Source: JBGFRR01 sp041695045 (GTDB taxonomy: Bacteria; Bacteroidota; Ignavibacteria; UBA10030). From it: a DNA stretch of 53,192 nt. The notes beneath the pieces are model-generated. The model was not told the DNA's origin and searched no databases. It was given only the letters and a program-made list of their open reading frames with translations. Location of the stretch: contig JBGFRR010000094.1 of the NCBI GenBank assembly GCA_041695045.1, forward strand, positions 1-53,192, in the 5' to 3' direction. Position 1 is the first letter of the stretch. Each line of letters starts with the position of its first letter. A program made the position numbers and the translations under genes. Below are positions 16,734 to 24,569 of this stretch, piece after piece.

Positions 16734-16898
16734 GGCCGATAAGTTCAACCACTAAGACACAAAGACTCAAAGCGACACGCCTGCGTGCCGAAACGCCACA
16801 CTTCGGCGTGCAGGCACGAAGGAGTATAAAACCAAAGCTTTACCTTTGTGCCGCTTCGTGCCTTAGTGACTTTGTGGTGAAAGTCGGGGTTTTCGGCC
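16734..16898. repeat. Dispersed CACAAAGACTCAAAG element, copy 2
   Basis: The ends GGCCGATAAG and TTTTCGGCC enclose ACCACTAAGACACAAAGACT, the inner palindrome CGCCTGCGTGCCGAAACGCC with its mirror GGCGTGCAGGCACG, and CTTTGTGGTGAAAGTC. It equals copy 1 (8637-8914) without the 113-bp insertion, and copy 3 (from 47649) with the inner palindrome added. Confidence 0.75.
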
Positions 16899-16965
16899 GA
16901 GTCTCTAAGCTAAGTCCTCTGTTTGTTCGTCTGCCCACCTCAATTTTGTACCCTGTATTTCTACC

Positions 16966-16994
16966 TTGACATTCGTTCATCTTTTGTTTACTTT
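16966..16994 (+). promoter_or_regulatory. Probable promoter of efp
   Basis: A consensus TTGACA (16966-16971) is followed after 17 bases by TACTTT (16989-16994), about 65 bases before the efp start. The TACTTTTTCG stretch also resembles the TAnnTTTG element of Bacteroidota promoters. Confidence 0.5.
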
Positions 16995-17059
16995 TTCGAC
17001 CCAATTCACTTAAAAATCTCTCATTTTTTGTCAAATTCGCGCGCTTTTTGTGAATTTTT

Positions 17060-17623
17060 ATGGCAACTACGGCTGATTTTCGTGTCGGGATGGTTATTCG
17101 ATATAACGGCGAGCTACACCGCATCGATGAATATATCCACCGCACTCCAGGGAACCTTCGAGGTTTCGTCCAGGCCAAGCTTCGGAACCTCCGCAACGGC
17201 AGGGTAACAGAAAACCGTTTCCGCTCAGGGGAAGAGGTGGAGGAAGTGAGGTTGGAGGTTAAGGACTTCCAATATCTTTACCATGACGGGAGTAACTACC
17301 AGTTCATGGACAAGGAAACCTACGAGCAGATTGGCGTTGAGGAGCACAAGTTAGGGGAGGGGGCAAAGTTTCTGAAGGAAGGCGAAACCGTGCGGCTCCT
17401 GATGGTGGGGTTGGAGGTGGTGAGCAGTGAGCTACCGCTGAACGTAGAGTTGCAGGTTGTCGAAACCGTGCCGGGCGTTCGGGGAGATACAGCCACCGGG
17501 GCCACCAAGCCTGCCACGGTGGAAACCGGTGCGACGATCAATGTTCCGCTGTTCATTAACGAGGGGGACGTTGTCCGCGTTGACACGCGCACGGGGGAAT
17601 ACCTCGAGCGGGTGAAGAATTAG
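17060..17623 (+). CDS. efp: Translation elongation factor P
   Basis: Soluble ribosome-binding factor of 187 aa that relieves stalling at polyproline stretches. All three beta-barrel domains are visible: the KOW-like N-terminal domain (MATTADFRVGMVIRYNGE), the middle OB domain (LEVKDFQYLYHDG to LLMVGLEVVSSELP) and the C-terminal OB domain with the EF-P signature (ETGATINVPLFINEGDVVRV), ending GEYLERVKN. In the domain I loop the sequence is TPGNLRGF. The position of the modified lysine of E. coli (Lys34) is Asn32 here, so neither lysylation nor the Arg rhamnosylation pattern is evident. The window contains proline-rich targets, for example the PPPPPPPGP linker of the 1472-aa surface protein. 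The gene heads an efp-accB-accC cluster, an arrangement common in bacteria. Confidence 0.95.
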   Translation: MATTADFRVGMVIRYNGELHRIDEYIHRTPGNLRGFVQAKLRNLRNGRVTENRFRSGEEVEEVRLEVKDFQYLYHDGSNYQFMDKETYEQIGVEEHKLGEGAKFLKEGETVRLLMVGLEVVSSELPLNVELQVVETVPGVRGDTATGATKPATVETGATINVPLFINEGDVVRVDTRTGEYLERVKN

Positions 17624-17652
17624 GCGGTACCGTCGAACCACCGACCTGCCCC

Positions 17653-17676
17653 GCCCCGCCAACTGCGTGGCGGGGC
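17653..17676 (+). repeat. Hairpin immediately before the accB ribosome-binding site
   Basis: GCCCCGCCA and TGGCGGGGC can pair across a 6-base loop. The stem ends directly before GAAGGAG, the accB ribosome-binding site. It may be a small dispersed palindrome or may influence accB translation. The sequence alone does not decide. Confidence 0.55.
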
Positions 17677-17688
17677 GAAGGAGAACGC

Positions 17689-18165
17689 ATGGAACTCTCA
17701 TACATCAAGAAAATCATCAAACTTGTCGAGAACAGCGATGTGGACGAGGTTGAGATTGAAGAAGAAGGGAAAAAGATCAGGGTTGTCAAGAATCGCAACT
17801 CTGCCGCTTCATATCAAATACCGATGATGCAGCCGGTGGTCCCACAGCTGCCTCAGGTTCCGTCGCCGGTCCCAACGCCACCTCAAGAGCCTTCTGCCGT
17901 TCTACCTACCAAGCCGACGTCGCAACTCCATGAGATTCGTTCCCCCATTGTCGGTACCTTCTACCGGGCGCCTGCACCGGACGCCGAGCCGTACGTCGAG
18001 GTCGGTCAGCAGGTCAAACGGGGCGACGTACTCTGCATTGTGGAGGCAATGAAGCTGATGAACGAAATCGAATCGGATGTCGACGGGCGGGTGGTGGAAA
18101 TCCTCGCTGAAAACGGCAAGCCGGTCGAATACAATCAGGTGCTGTTCCGAATCGAAAAGACCTGA
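17689..18165 (+). CDS. accB: Biotin carboxyl carrier protein of acetyl-CoA carboxylase
   Basis: Carrier subunit (158 aa) of cytoplasmic acetyl-CoA carboxylase, the first committed step of fatty-acid synthesis. The N-terminal helix (MELSYIKKIIKLVENSDV) is followed by a Pro/Gln-rich linker (about 45-80) and the biotinyl domain, with RSPIVGTFYRAPAPDA and the biotin attachment motif EAMKLMNE (Lys about 122). The ATG follows GAAGGAG at good spacing. It lies between efp and accC, the usual order, and the gap to accC is about 100 bases. The carboxyltransferase subunits are not in the window. Confidence 0.95.
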   Translation: MELSYIKKIIKLVENSDVDEVEIEEEGKKIRVVKNRNSAASYQIPMMQPVVPQLPQVPSPVPTPPQEPSAVLPTKPTSQLHEIRSPIVGTFYRAPAPDAEPYVEVGQQVKRGDVLCIVEAMKLMNEIESDVDGRVVEILAENGKPVEYNQVLFRIEKT

Positions 18166-18262
18166 TCGGCTTCATTACCCGGTTCACTGCTACGCTGCAC
18201 GGAGTCTCCCGTACAACGGGACGGGATTTCGAACCCGACACTCACCAACAAAGGAACACGCG

Positions 18263-19612
18263 TTGTTCAAGAAAGTCCTCATAGCCAACCGTGGTGAAAT
18301 TGCCCTGCGCGTCATTCGGGCATGCCGCGAGCTTGGCATCAGCACGGTGGCTGTCTATTCGACGGCGGATAAGGATTCGCTCCACGTCCGTTTTGCCGAC
18401 GAGGCGGTGTGCATCGGCCCGCCGCCGAGCAAAGAGAGCTACCTCAACATTCCTCGTCTTATGGCTGCCGCTGAAGTCACCAACGCCGATGCCATCCACC
18501 CCGGCTATGGCTTCCTTGCTGAAAACCCAAATTTTGCCGAGATTTGTGCTGTCTCCGGCATCACCTTCATCGGCCCGAAGTCGGATGCGATCAGCAAGAT
18601 GGGGGACAAGGCCCTTGCGAAGGAGACGATGCACAAGGCCGGCGTTCCCGTTGTGCCGGGAAGCAATGGCGTGATTACCGACCTGAAGGAAGCCAAGCGT
18701 GTTGCCAGCGAGATTGGTTTTCCGATTATTATTAAAGCTACGGCAGGCGGAGGTGGACGCGGGATGCGTATTGTGCATGGGGCCGATGAATTAGAAAACG
18801 CGTTCCGCACCGCAAGCCACGAAGCAGAGACGGCATTCGGTAATGCGTCCGTCTACATCGAAAAGTATCTCGAACAGCCGCGACACGTTGAGATTCAGGT
18901 GATGGGGGACCGGCACGGAACGGTTATCCATCTCGGCGAGCGCGATTGCTCGGTGCAGCGACGGCATCAGAAGCTGGTTGAAGAGTCCCCGTCGCCCGCC
19001 GTAACGCCGCAGATTCGGGAAGCCATGGGTGCCGCGGCTGTCAAGGGAGCGAAGAGCGTTCACTATCTCGGCGCCGGCACCGTCGAGTTTCTGCTCGACA
19101 AGCACAAGAATTTTTACTTCATGGAAATGAACACGCGCATTCAGGTGGAGCATCCGGTGACGGAAGAGGCGTACGGCATTGACCTGCTGAAGATGCAGAT
19201 CGAGGTTGCAGCGGGGGAGAAGCTCCGTAAAGCGGCCTTCAAGCCGTCCCGCTTTGCGGGACATGCCATCGAGTGCCGGATTAATGCGGAGGACCCTATG
19301 GCTGACTTTCGACCGTCGCCGGGTAAGATTACCGACTTCCACATTCCCGGCGGCTTCGGCATCCGCATTGACACGCACGCCTACGCGGGCTATGAGGTGC
19401 CGCCGTTTTACGATTCACTGATCGCCAAAATCATTACACGCGGGAAGACACGGGACGAAGCCGTCGAGAAGATGTACCACGCACTGGATGAATTTATTGT
19501 CGAAGGCATAAAGACGACGATCCCCTTCCACAAGAAACTCATGCGCAACGACTGCTTCCGCTCTGGCGATTTCGACACGAAGTTTGTTGAGACGTTTAAC
19601 TTCAAGGACTAG
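18263..19612 (+). CDS. accC: Acetyl-CoA carboxylase, biotin carboxylase subunit
   Basis: ATP-grasp enzyme (449 aa) that carboxylates the biotin on AccB. It has the N-terminal FKKVLIANRGEIALRVIRA, the glycine-rich ATP loop IKATAGGGGRGMRIV, the QVMGDRHGTVIHLGERDCSV segment, EMNTRIQVEHPVTE (catalytic and metal residues) and the biotin carboxylase C-domain (GHAIECRINAEDP). The start is TTG at 18263, 6-7 bases after AAAGGAA. This gives the standard family length, whereas the longest frame would add 62 unrelated residues. After the stop comes a palindrome-rich intergenic stretch. Confidence 0.95.
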   Translation: MFKKVLIANRGEIALRVIRACRELGISTVAVYSTADKDSLHVRFADEAVCIGPPPSKESYLNIPRLMAAAEVTNADAIHPGYGFLAENPNFAEICAVSGITFIGPKSDAISKMGDKALAKETMHKAGVPVVPGSNGVITDLKEAKRVASEIGFPIIIKATAGGGGRGMRIVHGADELENAFRTASHEAETAFGNASVYIEKYLEQPRHVEIQVMGDRHGTVIHLGERDCSVQRRHQKLVEESPSPAVTPQIREAMGAAAVKGAKSVHYLGAGTVEFLLDKHKNFYFMEMNTRIQVEHPVTEEAYGIDLLKMQIEVAAGEKLRKAAFKPSRFAGHAIECRINAEDPMADFRPSPGKITDFHIPGGFGIRIDTHAYAGYEVPPFYDSLIAKIITRGKTRDEAVEKMYHALDEFIVEGIKTTIPFHKKLMRNDCFRSGDFDTKFVETFNFKD

Positions 19613-19903
19613 CAAGTCTACCATACCTGCCTGTCCCGCTGTACGGTTCCGCTCTTTTGGAATCCCGCTTGCCCCGTTAACGGGGCTTGCAGCGGAATCT
19701 CCCGCTCTTTGGATCCCGCCTGTGAGCGGGATCCCTAGTCCCGCCGTACGGGATCCCGTCTCATTGTATAAGTAATTGTGACGGGAAAGGCGGGACTGAG
19801 AAGCGGGAGATCCCGAAACACGGGACCGCAGGCAGGGATTCACAGATTGAACTCTCCATGTTCCGAGGGAGTTGCACTCCCGAGGATGATAGTCGAGGCA
19901 GAG
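19613..19903. repeat. Intergenic cluster of TCCCGC/GCGGGA palindromes
   Basis: About 290 bases with no gene. They are packed with short inverted repeats of the same sequence family as the insertion at 8757-8869: CCCGCTTG...CAAG-like arms around GCCCCGTTAACGGGGC (19672-19687), GATCCCGC and GCGGGATC (about 19710-19732), and CCCGCCGTACGGGA (about 19740-19753). A GAGGGAGTTGCACTCCCGAG unit follows (19865-19884). The longest gcvH frame runs back into this region and should be ignored. Confidence 0.65.
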
Positions 19904-20299
19904 ATGACGATTCCCAACGACCTTAAGTATTCCAAAGACCATGAATGGATTCGGATGGAAGGAGAGACGGGCACCATCGGCATTACGGATTACGCGCAAG
20001 GCGAGCTTGGCGATATTGTGTTTGTCGAACTTCCGGCGGTTGGCTCGAGGGTTGAAGCCGGGAAGCCGTTCGGAACCGTCGAAGCCGTGAAGGCAGTCTC
20101 CGACCTCTACGCGCCCGTGAGTGGTGAAGTGATTGCAGTGAACAAGGTGGTTCAAGACTCACCCGAGACCGTGAACAAGGATCCGTACGGTCAGGGGTGG
20201 ATGATCAAAGTTAAAGTTTCCGACGCAAGCGCTCTCTCTGCGCTCCTGGATGCGAAGGCGTATGCAACGTTAAGCGGAGAACACCACCTGTTGTTGTAG
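19904..20299 (+). CDS. gcvH: Glycine cleavage system H protein
   Basis: Lipoyl carrier protein of 131 aa that shuttles the aminomethyl group in glycine cleavage. It shows YSKDHEWIRMEGETGTIGIT, the GDIVFVELPAVGS strand and the lipoylation motif GTVEAVKAVSDLYAPVSGEV (Lys63). The tail NPETVNKDPYGQGWM-like segment appears as SPETVNKDPYGQGWMIKVKV. ATG 19904 follows GAGG at 6-7 bases and gives the normal length; ATG 19886 in the same frame is an alternative. No gcvT, gcvP or lipoate gene adjoins it. Confidence 0.94.
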   Translation: MTIPNDLKYSKDHEWIRMEGETGTIGITDYAQGELGDIVFVELPAVGSRVEAGKPFGTVEAVKAVSDLYAPVSGEVIAVNKVVQDSPETVNKDPYGQGWMIKVKVSDASALSALLDAKAYATLSGEHHLLL

Positions 20300-20447
20300 G
20301 ACGGGACTCCTGTCCCGTCCAGAATGGTCGGATCGGGAGATCCGACCTACAAACGGTGTGCTGACAACGACGCTGGGCGTCTATTTTTACTCGTTTTTTT
20401 TGCTCGTTCCCACGCCCCGTCGCTCTTTGGTGGGGCGTGGGAACGTT
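20297..20447. repeat. Three palindromes downstream of gcvH
   Basis: GGACGGGACTCCTGTCCCGTCC (about 20300-20321) and GGTCGGATCGGGAGATCCGACC form two hairpins bracketed by GTAG and CTAC. A third, CGTTCCCACGCCCC with GGGGCGTGGGAACG (about 20405-20446), is related to the GTTCCCACGC...GCGTGGGAAC unit at 47871-47893. Any of them could stop transcription after gcvH, but no clean U-tract follows. The remaining bases to 20563 show no gene. Confidence 0.6.
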
Positions 20448-20563
20448 AAGCGGACGCAGAGCGCTCGCGTCAATTTGTGCGTCCTCGCTAAGCTTTGTGA
20501 GTCGAGACGAGCGAAACGCTTACGACGGTTGAACAGGGTCTCGTCGATGGAGACCGCAGAACT

Positions 20564-22675
20564 ATGATCACGAAGGGACATAGGGAGAATCTCTCGGGCA
20601 CGAATCTGCTCGTGATCGGAGGTACCCTCATCCTCGTTGCCCTCGCTGCGCTTACGGTATTTTTTCCTGTTCCCCTCACGGCATTCCTCATCGTCGCAAC
20701 GCTCTGTCTGTTCATCGTTGCAGCGTACTCCCTCTGGCAGCGCAATCAAGAGACGACCTTCCGGCATCGACTTCACACGCTTCTCAATCACACGAATGAA
20801 GCAATCCAGATTACGGACCGCGAAGGGGATACGCTCGTGTTGAACCCTGTCTTCAAGGAGTGGAGTGGTTACGACGAAAGCGACCTCGCCGGGATGAGTC
20901 CGTTTGCCTTTGTTGAATCTGACCGACCGCTGTGGCAGAGCGCCGTTGAACGATTGAGCAAGGGAGAGGAATTGGAGACGGATTTGCGGGTTCGGCGCAA
21001 GGATGGATCGCGAGTCTTGGCACGTCTACACTTCACCCCTATACTGAATGCCATGGGGAAGTTCGTCGAATGCATTGTTTCCTACAGCGATGTGTCGGAG
21101 CGCTGGGAACTGTCGCGCAAGCTTGAAGAATCTCAAGAGAAATACTGCAACATCGTCGAAAGCACGTTGGACGGCCTCGTCGTTGTGCAGGACGGGCGCC
21201 TGGTGTTCGTCAATCAATCTGCGGTAAAAATCTTTGGCTACGACAGCGCCGAAGAGATGCAGACGGTAAACTTCACACAGACGGTAGCCCCCGCCAGCCG
21301 TCCGTTTGTGAAAGAGGTGGAGCTTCAAAAATCCACATTGGGAGACATTTTTTCGAACTATGAGATGAAGGGGCTCACGAAGCAAGGGAAGATCATCGAC
21401 CTGGAATCGAACGCTCGTCTTGTGTCGTGGAACGGCGGCCCGGCAGTGCTTGCATCCTTTCGCGATGTCACCGACCGCAAGATGCTTGAGCATGAACAGG
21501 CCCTGTGGCTATGGGAACAGGAAACACTCTGTTCCATCGACCGGAAACTTGCTTCAATAGTCGACCTGCAACAGATCTTAGCAACAGTCGCGAAGAATGC
21601 AAAAGCGCTCACGCGGGCAGATTTTGCTGCGATCGTTATGGTGGAGAGAACGCGTTCATCCCTGGTATGGTGGACGGTTCGTGGGAATCGGGAGGCGGTG
21701 CAGGAGGAGCCGATCAAGATGTCACGCGAGGAGCTCGAGCGGCTCACCAAGAAAGGGCCGGTCGTGTTGGACAAACACCATCGAGAGGGATTCGAGAGTT
21801 ATCGAGAGGCGTTTGACCGTGAGGGGATTGTTTCGGCCGCTCTCTTTCCGCTTCAGGTCGAAGGCGAGCTGCGCGGACATTTACTCGTGGGTTTCCGCAG
21901 CGAACACGAGTTGACCGGTCGCAACATGCGGCTGTTGCTTTCGCTTGCCGAAAAATCTTCTATCGCCGTGGCCAATACGGAGCTGTACGACAACCTTGTG
22001 CAGCGCGAACGAGAATTGAAGTTACTTTCCGGCGCGCGCGTTGAAGCGCAAGAGGAAGAACGGCGAAGAATCGCGCGAGAAATTCACGACAGCCTCGGCC
22101 AGTTGCTGACGGCCATCAAATTCAACATTGAAGTCCTGGAGGATAGTGTGTCCAGTGGTTCAGCGAGACAAGAACGCCTGCAAGACGTTAAACGGCTCTT
22201 GGATACTGCGATGGCCGAAGCGCGAGAGATTTCCTACAATCTTATGCCGAGCGTGTTAGAAGATTTTGGTCTTGTTCCGGCGCTCCAACTTCTGTGCGAA
22301 CAATTCGAGAAGCGGAATGGCCTACGGCTCACCTTTCACGCCCACGGCGTTCACGAGCGATTGGATCCGATTATGGAGGTAGGGCTTTACAGAATTGTCC
22401 AGGAAGCTCTGACCAACATTGCCAAGCACGCTCAGGCGACCGAGGCAAGCGTACAGTTTGTGCGCGACACGCAGGGCATCCGCTTGACGGTAGAGGATTC
22501 CGGAAAAGGTTTCGAGACTGTACAACCCCGGTTGGTTGAGAGGAGAGGCATGGGTCTGGTGAGCATGCGTGAGCGCGCGGCATCGTTCAAGGGGTCGTTC
22601 ACGATTGATTCGACGCCTGGGTCGGGAACGGTCGTTGTTGTTGAAATTCCCATTCCCAACGGACTTGCGAAGTGA
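20564..22675 (+). CDS. Membrane PAS-PAS-GAF sensor histidine kinase, NarX/DegS type
   Basis: Sensor kinase of 703 aa. Two membrane helices at the N-terminus (about 13-60) leave almost no periplasmic part, so it probably senses a cytoplasmic or membrane cue. PAS 1 (about 70-190) contains TDREGDTLVLNPVFKEWSGY. PAS 2 (about 195-310) contains VESTLDGLVVVQDGRLVFVN. A GAF domain (about 330-480) follows, then HisKA_3 with the phospho-acceptor EERRRIAREIHDSLGQLLTA (His about 507). The HATPase has VQEALTNIAKHAQA (N box), DSGKGF and GMGLVSMRERA (G boxes). It is the likely partner of the LuxR-type regulator 270 bases downstream. Confidence 0.93.
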   Translation: MITKGHRENLSGTNLLVIGGTLILVALAALTVFFPVPLTAFLIVATLCLFIVAAYSLWQRNQETTFRHRLHTLLNHTNEAIQITDREGDTLVLNPVFKEWSGYDESDLAGMSPFAFVESDRPLWQSAVERLSKGEELETDLRVRRKDGSRVLARLHFTPILNAMGKFVECIVSYSDVSERWELSRKLEESQEKYCNIVESTLDGLVVVQDGRLVFVNQSAVKIFGYDSAEEMQTVNFTQTVAPASRPFVKEVELQKSTLGDIFSNYEMKGLTKQGKIIDLESNARLVSWNGGPAVLASFRDVTDRKMLEHEQALWLWEQETLCSIDRKLASIVDLQQILATVAKNAKALTRADFAAIVMVERTRSSLVWWTVRGNREAVQEEPIKMSREELERLTKKGPVVLDKHHREGFESYREAFDREGIVSAALFPLQVEGELRGHLLVGFRSEHELTGRNMRLLLSLAEKSSIAVANTELYDNLVQRERELKLLSGARVEAQEEERRRIAREIHDSLGQLLTAIKFNIEVLEDSVSSGSARQERLQDVKRLLDTAMAEAREISYNLMPSVLEDFGLVPALQLLCEQFEKRNGLRLTFHAHGVHERLDPIMEVGLYRIVQEALTNIAKHAQATEASVQFVRDTQGIRLTVEDSGKGFETVQPRLVERRGMGLVSMRERAASFKGSFTIDSTPGSGTVVVVEIPIPNGLAK

Positions 22676-22680
22676 AAAAC

Positions 22681-22847
22681 AAAGGTTGTGAGGGAGTTAG
22701 ACTCCCGAACAACCCGTCGCTTTCCTCGGGAGTACAACTCCCTCGGAACAAAAATCTGCCTGCCGGCCAAAGGTTGTGAGGGAGTTAGACTCCCGAACAA
22801 CCCGTCGCTTTTTTACTCGGGAGTACAACTCCCTCGGAACAAAAAAA
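22681..22847. repeat. Tandem duplication of a GAGGGAGT/ACTCCC hairpin unit
   Basis: Two near-identical copies (22681-22753 and 22769-22847) each hold GAGGGAGTTAGACTCCCGA and its inverted mate TCGGGAGTACAACTCCCTC. They are separated by ATCTGCCTGCCGGCC. A single short relative lies at 19865-19884. The array fills the space between the kinase and its regulator. Confidence 0.85.
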
Positions 22848-22946
22848 CGCTGTATGTGTAGTAGACCGAAACAAGAAAAACCTGTTGAGCTCCGTCAGGA
22901 GCGGGATACACATAAGTCTATAATCTGAATCCACTATGACCTTAAC

Positions 22947-23612
22947 GTGAAAAAGATTCGTCTCCTCATTGCCGATGACCACGCGCTCATCCGCAGCGGC
23001 ATCGCACGATTGCTGCAATCCTACACCGACCTCGTGGTGGTTGGTGAAGCGGAAGACGGTATCGAGGCGGTGGACCTGGTCAAGAAGCACCAGCCGGATG
23101 TTGTCATCATCGACCTTTCGATGCCGAGGATGAACGGCATTGAAGCGACCAAAGTGATCCGCGCGCGGTTTCCGCAGACGAAAGTACTGGTGCTCACCAT
23201 GCATGAAAGCGATGAGTACATTTTTCAGATCTTAAAATCCGGTGCCGGCGGATACATTCTCAAGAATTCGGGAAAGGAAGAGCTTACCGCTGCCATCCAC
23301 GCCGTTGCACGCGGAGAAAAATTTTTTAGCCCGCGCGTCTCTGAAATTATGGTCAAGAGCTACCTGAAGAAGGAACCAGGCCGCCACCGACAATCGGGCA
23401 GCGATGATCTGCCCCTCACCAAGCGAGAGAAGGAAATTCTCACCCTCGTTGCCCAGGGTTTCACCAATCAAGAAATTGCCGACCGTCTGTTCATCAGTCC
23501 TCGCACCGTCGATACTCATCGCACCAACATGATGCAGAAGCTTGACATTCACGATGTCGCCACGTTGGTTCGGTTCGCGGTCGAGCACGGCTTCGTTTCT
23601 CCGAAGCGCTGA
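22947..23612 (+). CDS. NarL/FixJ-type response regulator
   Basis: DNA-binding response regulator of 221 aa. The receiver domain has the acidic pair in LIADDHALIRSG, the phospho-acceptor in VVIIDLSMPRMNG (Asp56), VLVLTMHESDEY and the Lys of GYILKNSG. The LuxR-type helix-turn-helix (about 150-215) reads LTKREKEILTLVAQGFTNQ and RLFISPRTVDTHRTNMMQKL. The start is GTG 22947 with no strong ribosome-binding site. It pairs with the upstream kinase; its target genes are not identified. Confidence 0.93.
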   Translation: MKKIRLLIADDHALIRSGIARLLQSYTDLVVVGEAEDGIEAVDLVKKHQPDVVIIDLSMPRMNGIEATKVIRARFPQTKVLVLTMHESDEYIFQILKSGAGGYILKNSGKEELTAAIHAVARGEKFFSPRVSEIMVKSYLKKEPGRHRQSGSDDLPLTKREKEILTLVAQGFTNQEIADRLFISPRTVDTHRTNMMQKLDIHDVATLVRFAVEHGFVSPKR

Positions 23613-23899
23613 GCTCGTCCTCATCTGCGAACTTCTCCCACCCTGCTGCATTCCGTTGTATCCCACGAACAAACAGTGTTGAGCACATTGGCGATTGCTC
23701 TACGGTGCTTTGTCGCGTCCTTCTTCTTGCGGGAAGCTATGCAGCGCTTGGTCGCCGCATCGAGCAGCTACGGTATTCACTGTAGCGGTCTCCGTTCCGC
23801 ACCCTATTTTTCAAAATGCGTTACGGCACGCTGTTATACGAAGTGAAAGGATGATACCCTTATCACAGTATGAAACTTAACGTGGGCAAGCCTGCCTGC

Positions 23900-23930
23900 C
23901 CTGCCTGCCGGCAGGCAGGCGGTAGGCAGG
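23900..23930. repeat. CCTGCCTGCC palindrome and following dispersed repeat
   Basis: A 20-bp perfect palindrome (23900-23919), identical to 16669-16688, is flanked by further CCTGCC/GGCAGG repeats from 23890. After it, 23931-23985 holds the dispersed sequence AATTGGCACGAATGATTTGT and GTAGATTCGTGG. The rest of 23613-24058 shows no gene. Confidence 0.75.
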
Positions 23931-24058
23931 AATTGGCACGAATGATTTGTGTCCATTCGTGTAGATTCGTGGATGAAAATCTTTGCCCAGAAAGTATAGA
24001 TTTCACGGCTTAGACACTAATAGTATCACTTTACACCGTGGGGGAGGAGGATTACTCA

Positions 24059-24439
24059 ATGGTTCCCATTCGTGTTCTCGTAGCGGATGACCACCCGGAA
24101 TTCCGCAAATTAGTTCACAGTTTTCTCAGTTCGCTGCCCCATGTGCAGGTGGTCGGCGAGGCGGCCGATGGCGAGGAAGCTGTTGAACAGGTCGAGCACT
24201 TGTGTCCGGACCTTGTGCTGATGGATATTTCGATGCCGAAGCGCAACGGGTTGGATGCGACGCGCATCATCAAGGAGCGTTGGCCGAAGACGCGCGTCGT
24301 CATTGCGACGATGTATGACAATGAAGTATACCGGCAAGGCGCGCGAGATGCGCAGGCTGATGGGTTCATCCTGAAATCAACGCTTAAGCCGCACCTCATA
24401 GCCGCGCTCGATGTGCGCAACCGGAGCATTTCTGTTTGA
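24059..24439 (+). CDS. Stand-alone receiver domain (CheY-like response regulator)
   Basis: Receiver-only protein of 126 aa. The acidic pair is in VLVADDHPEFRKL, the phospho-acceptor in LVLMDISMPKRNG (Asp56), Thr in RVVIATMYD and Lys in GFILKST. No output domain follows, and the frame stops 17 residues after the Lys. The receiver resembles that of the NarL-type regulator at 22947, so it may be a truncated relative or a phosphate sink for the same kinase. ATG 24059 was chosen because GGAGGAGG ends 9 bases upstream; GTG 24038 lies before that site. It lies just upstream of the surface-protein genes and could take part in their control (inference). Confidence 0.88.
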   Translation: MVPIRVLVADDHPEFRKLVHSFLSSLPHVQVVGEAADGEEAVEQVEHLCPDLVLMDISMPKRNGLDATRIIKERWPKTRVVIATMYDNEVYRQGARDAQADGFILKSTLKPHLIAALDVRNRSISV

Positions 24440-24569
24440 GCCGTGAACAACCCCGACTTGTCGGGGCGTTGCCGCTTGCCGCGCGTCTGTTGTGCAGCGA
24501 CGTATCGGAAGACAGCGGTCGTAAACGAAGGAGTACACGCGACTGTATAGCCGCATCGGTATTATACAC

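Noticed and set aside
18077..18262. 62-codon N-terminal extension of accC
   Set aside because: It overlaps the end of accB and the intergenic gap. TTG 18263 has a good AAAGGAA site and gives the canonical AccC start.
19778..19903. N-terminal extension of gcvH
   Set aside because: It runs through palindromic repeat DNA. The H-protein family starts at about residue 1 of the 131-aa form.
23890..23930. Possible CRISPR-like or tandem array of CCTGCC units
   Set aside because: The units are contiguous short palindromic repeats without spacers of constant length, and no cas genes are present.
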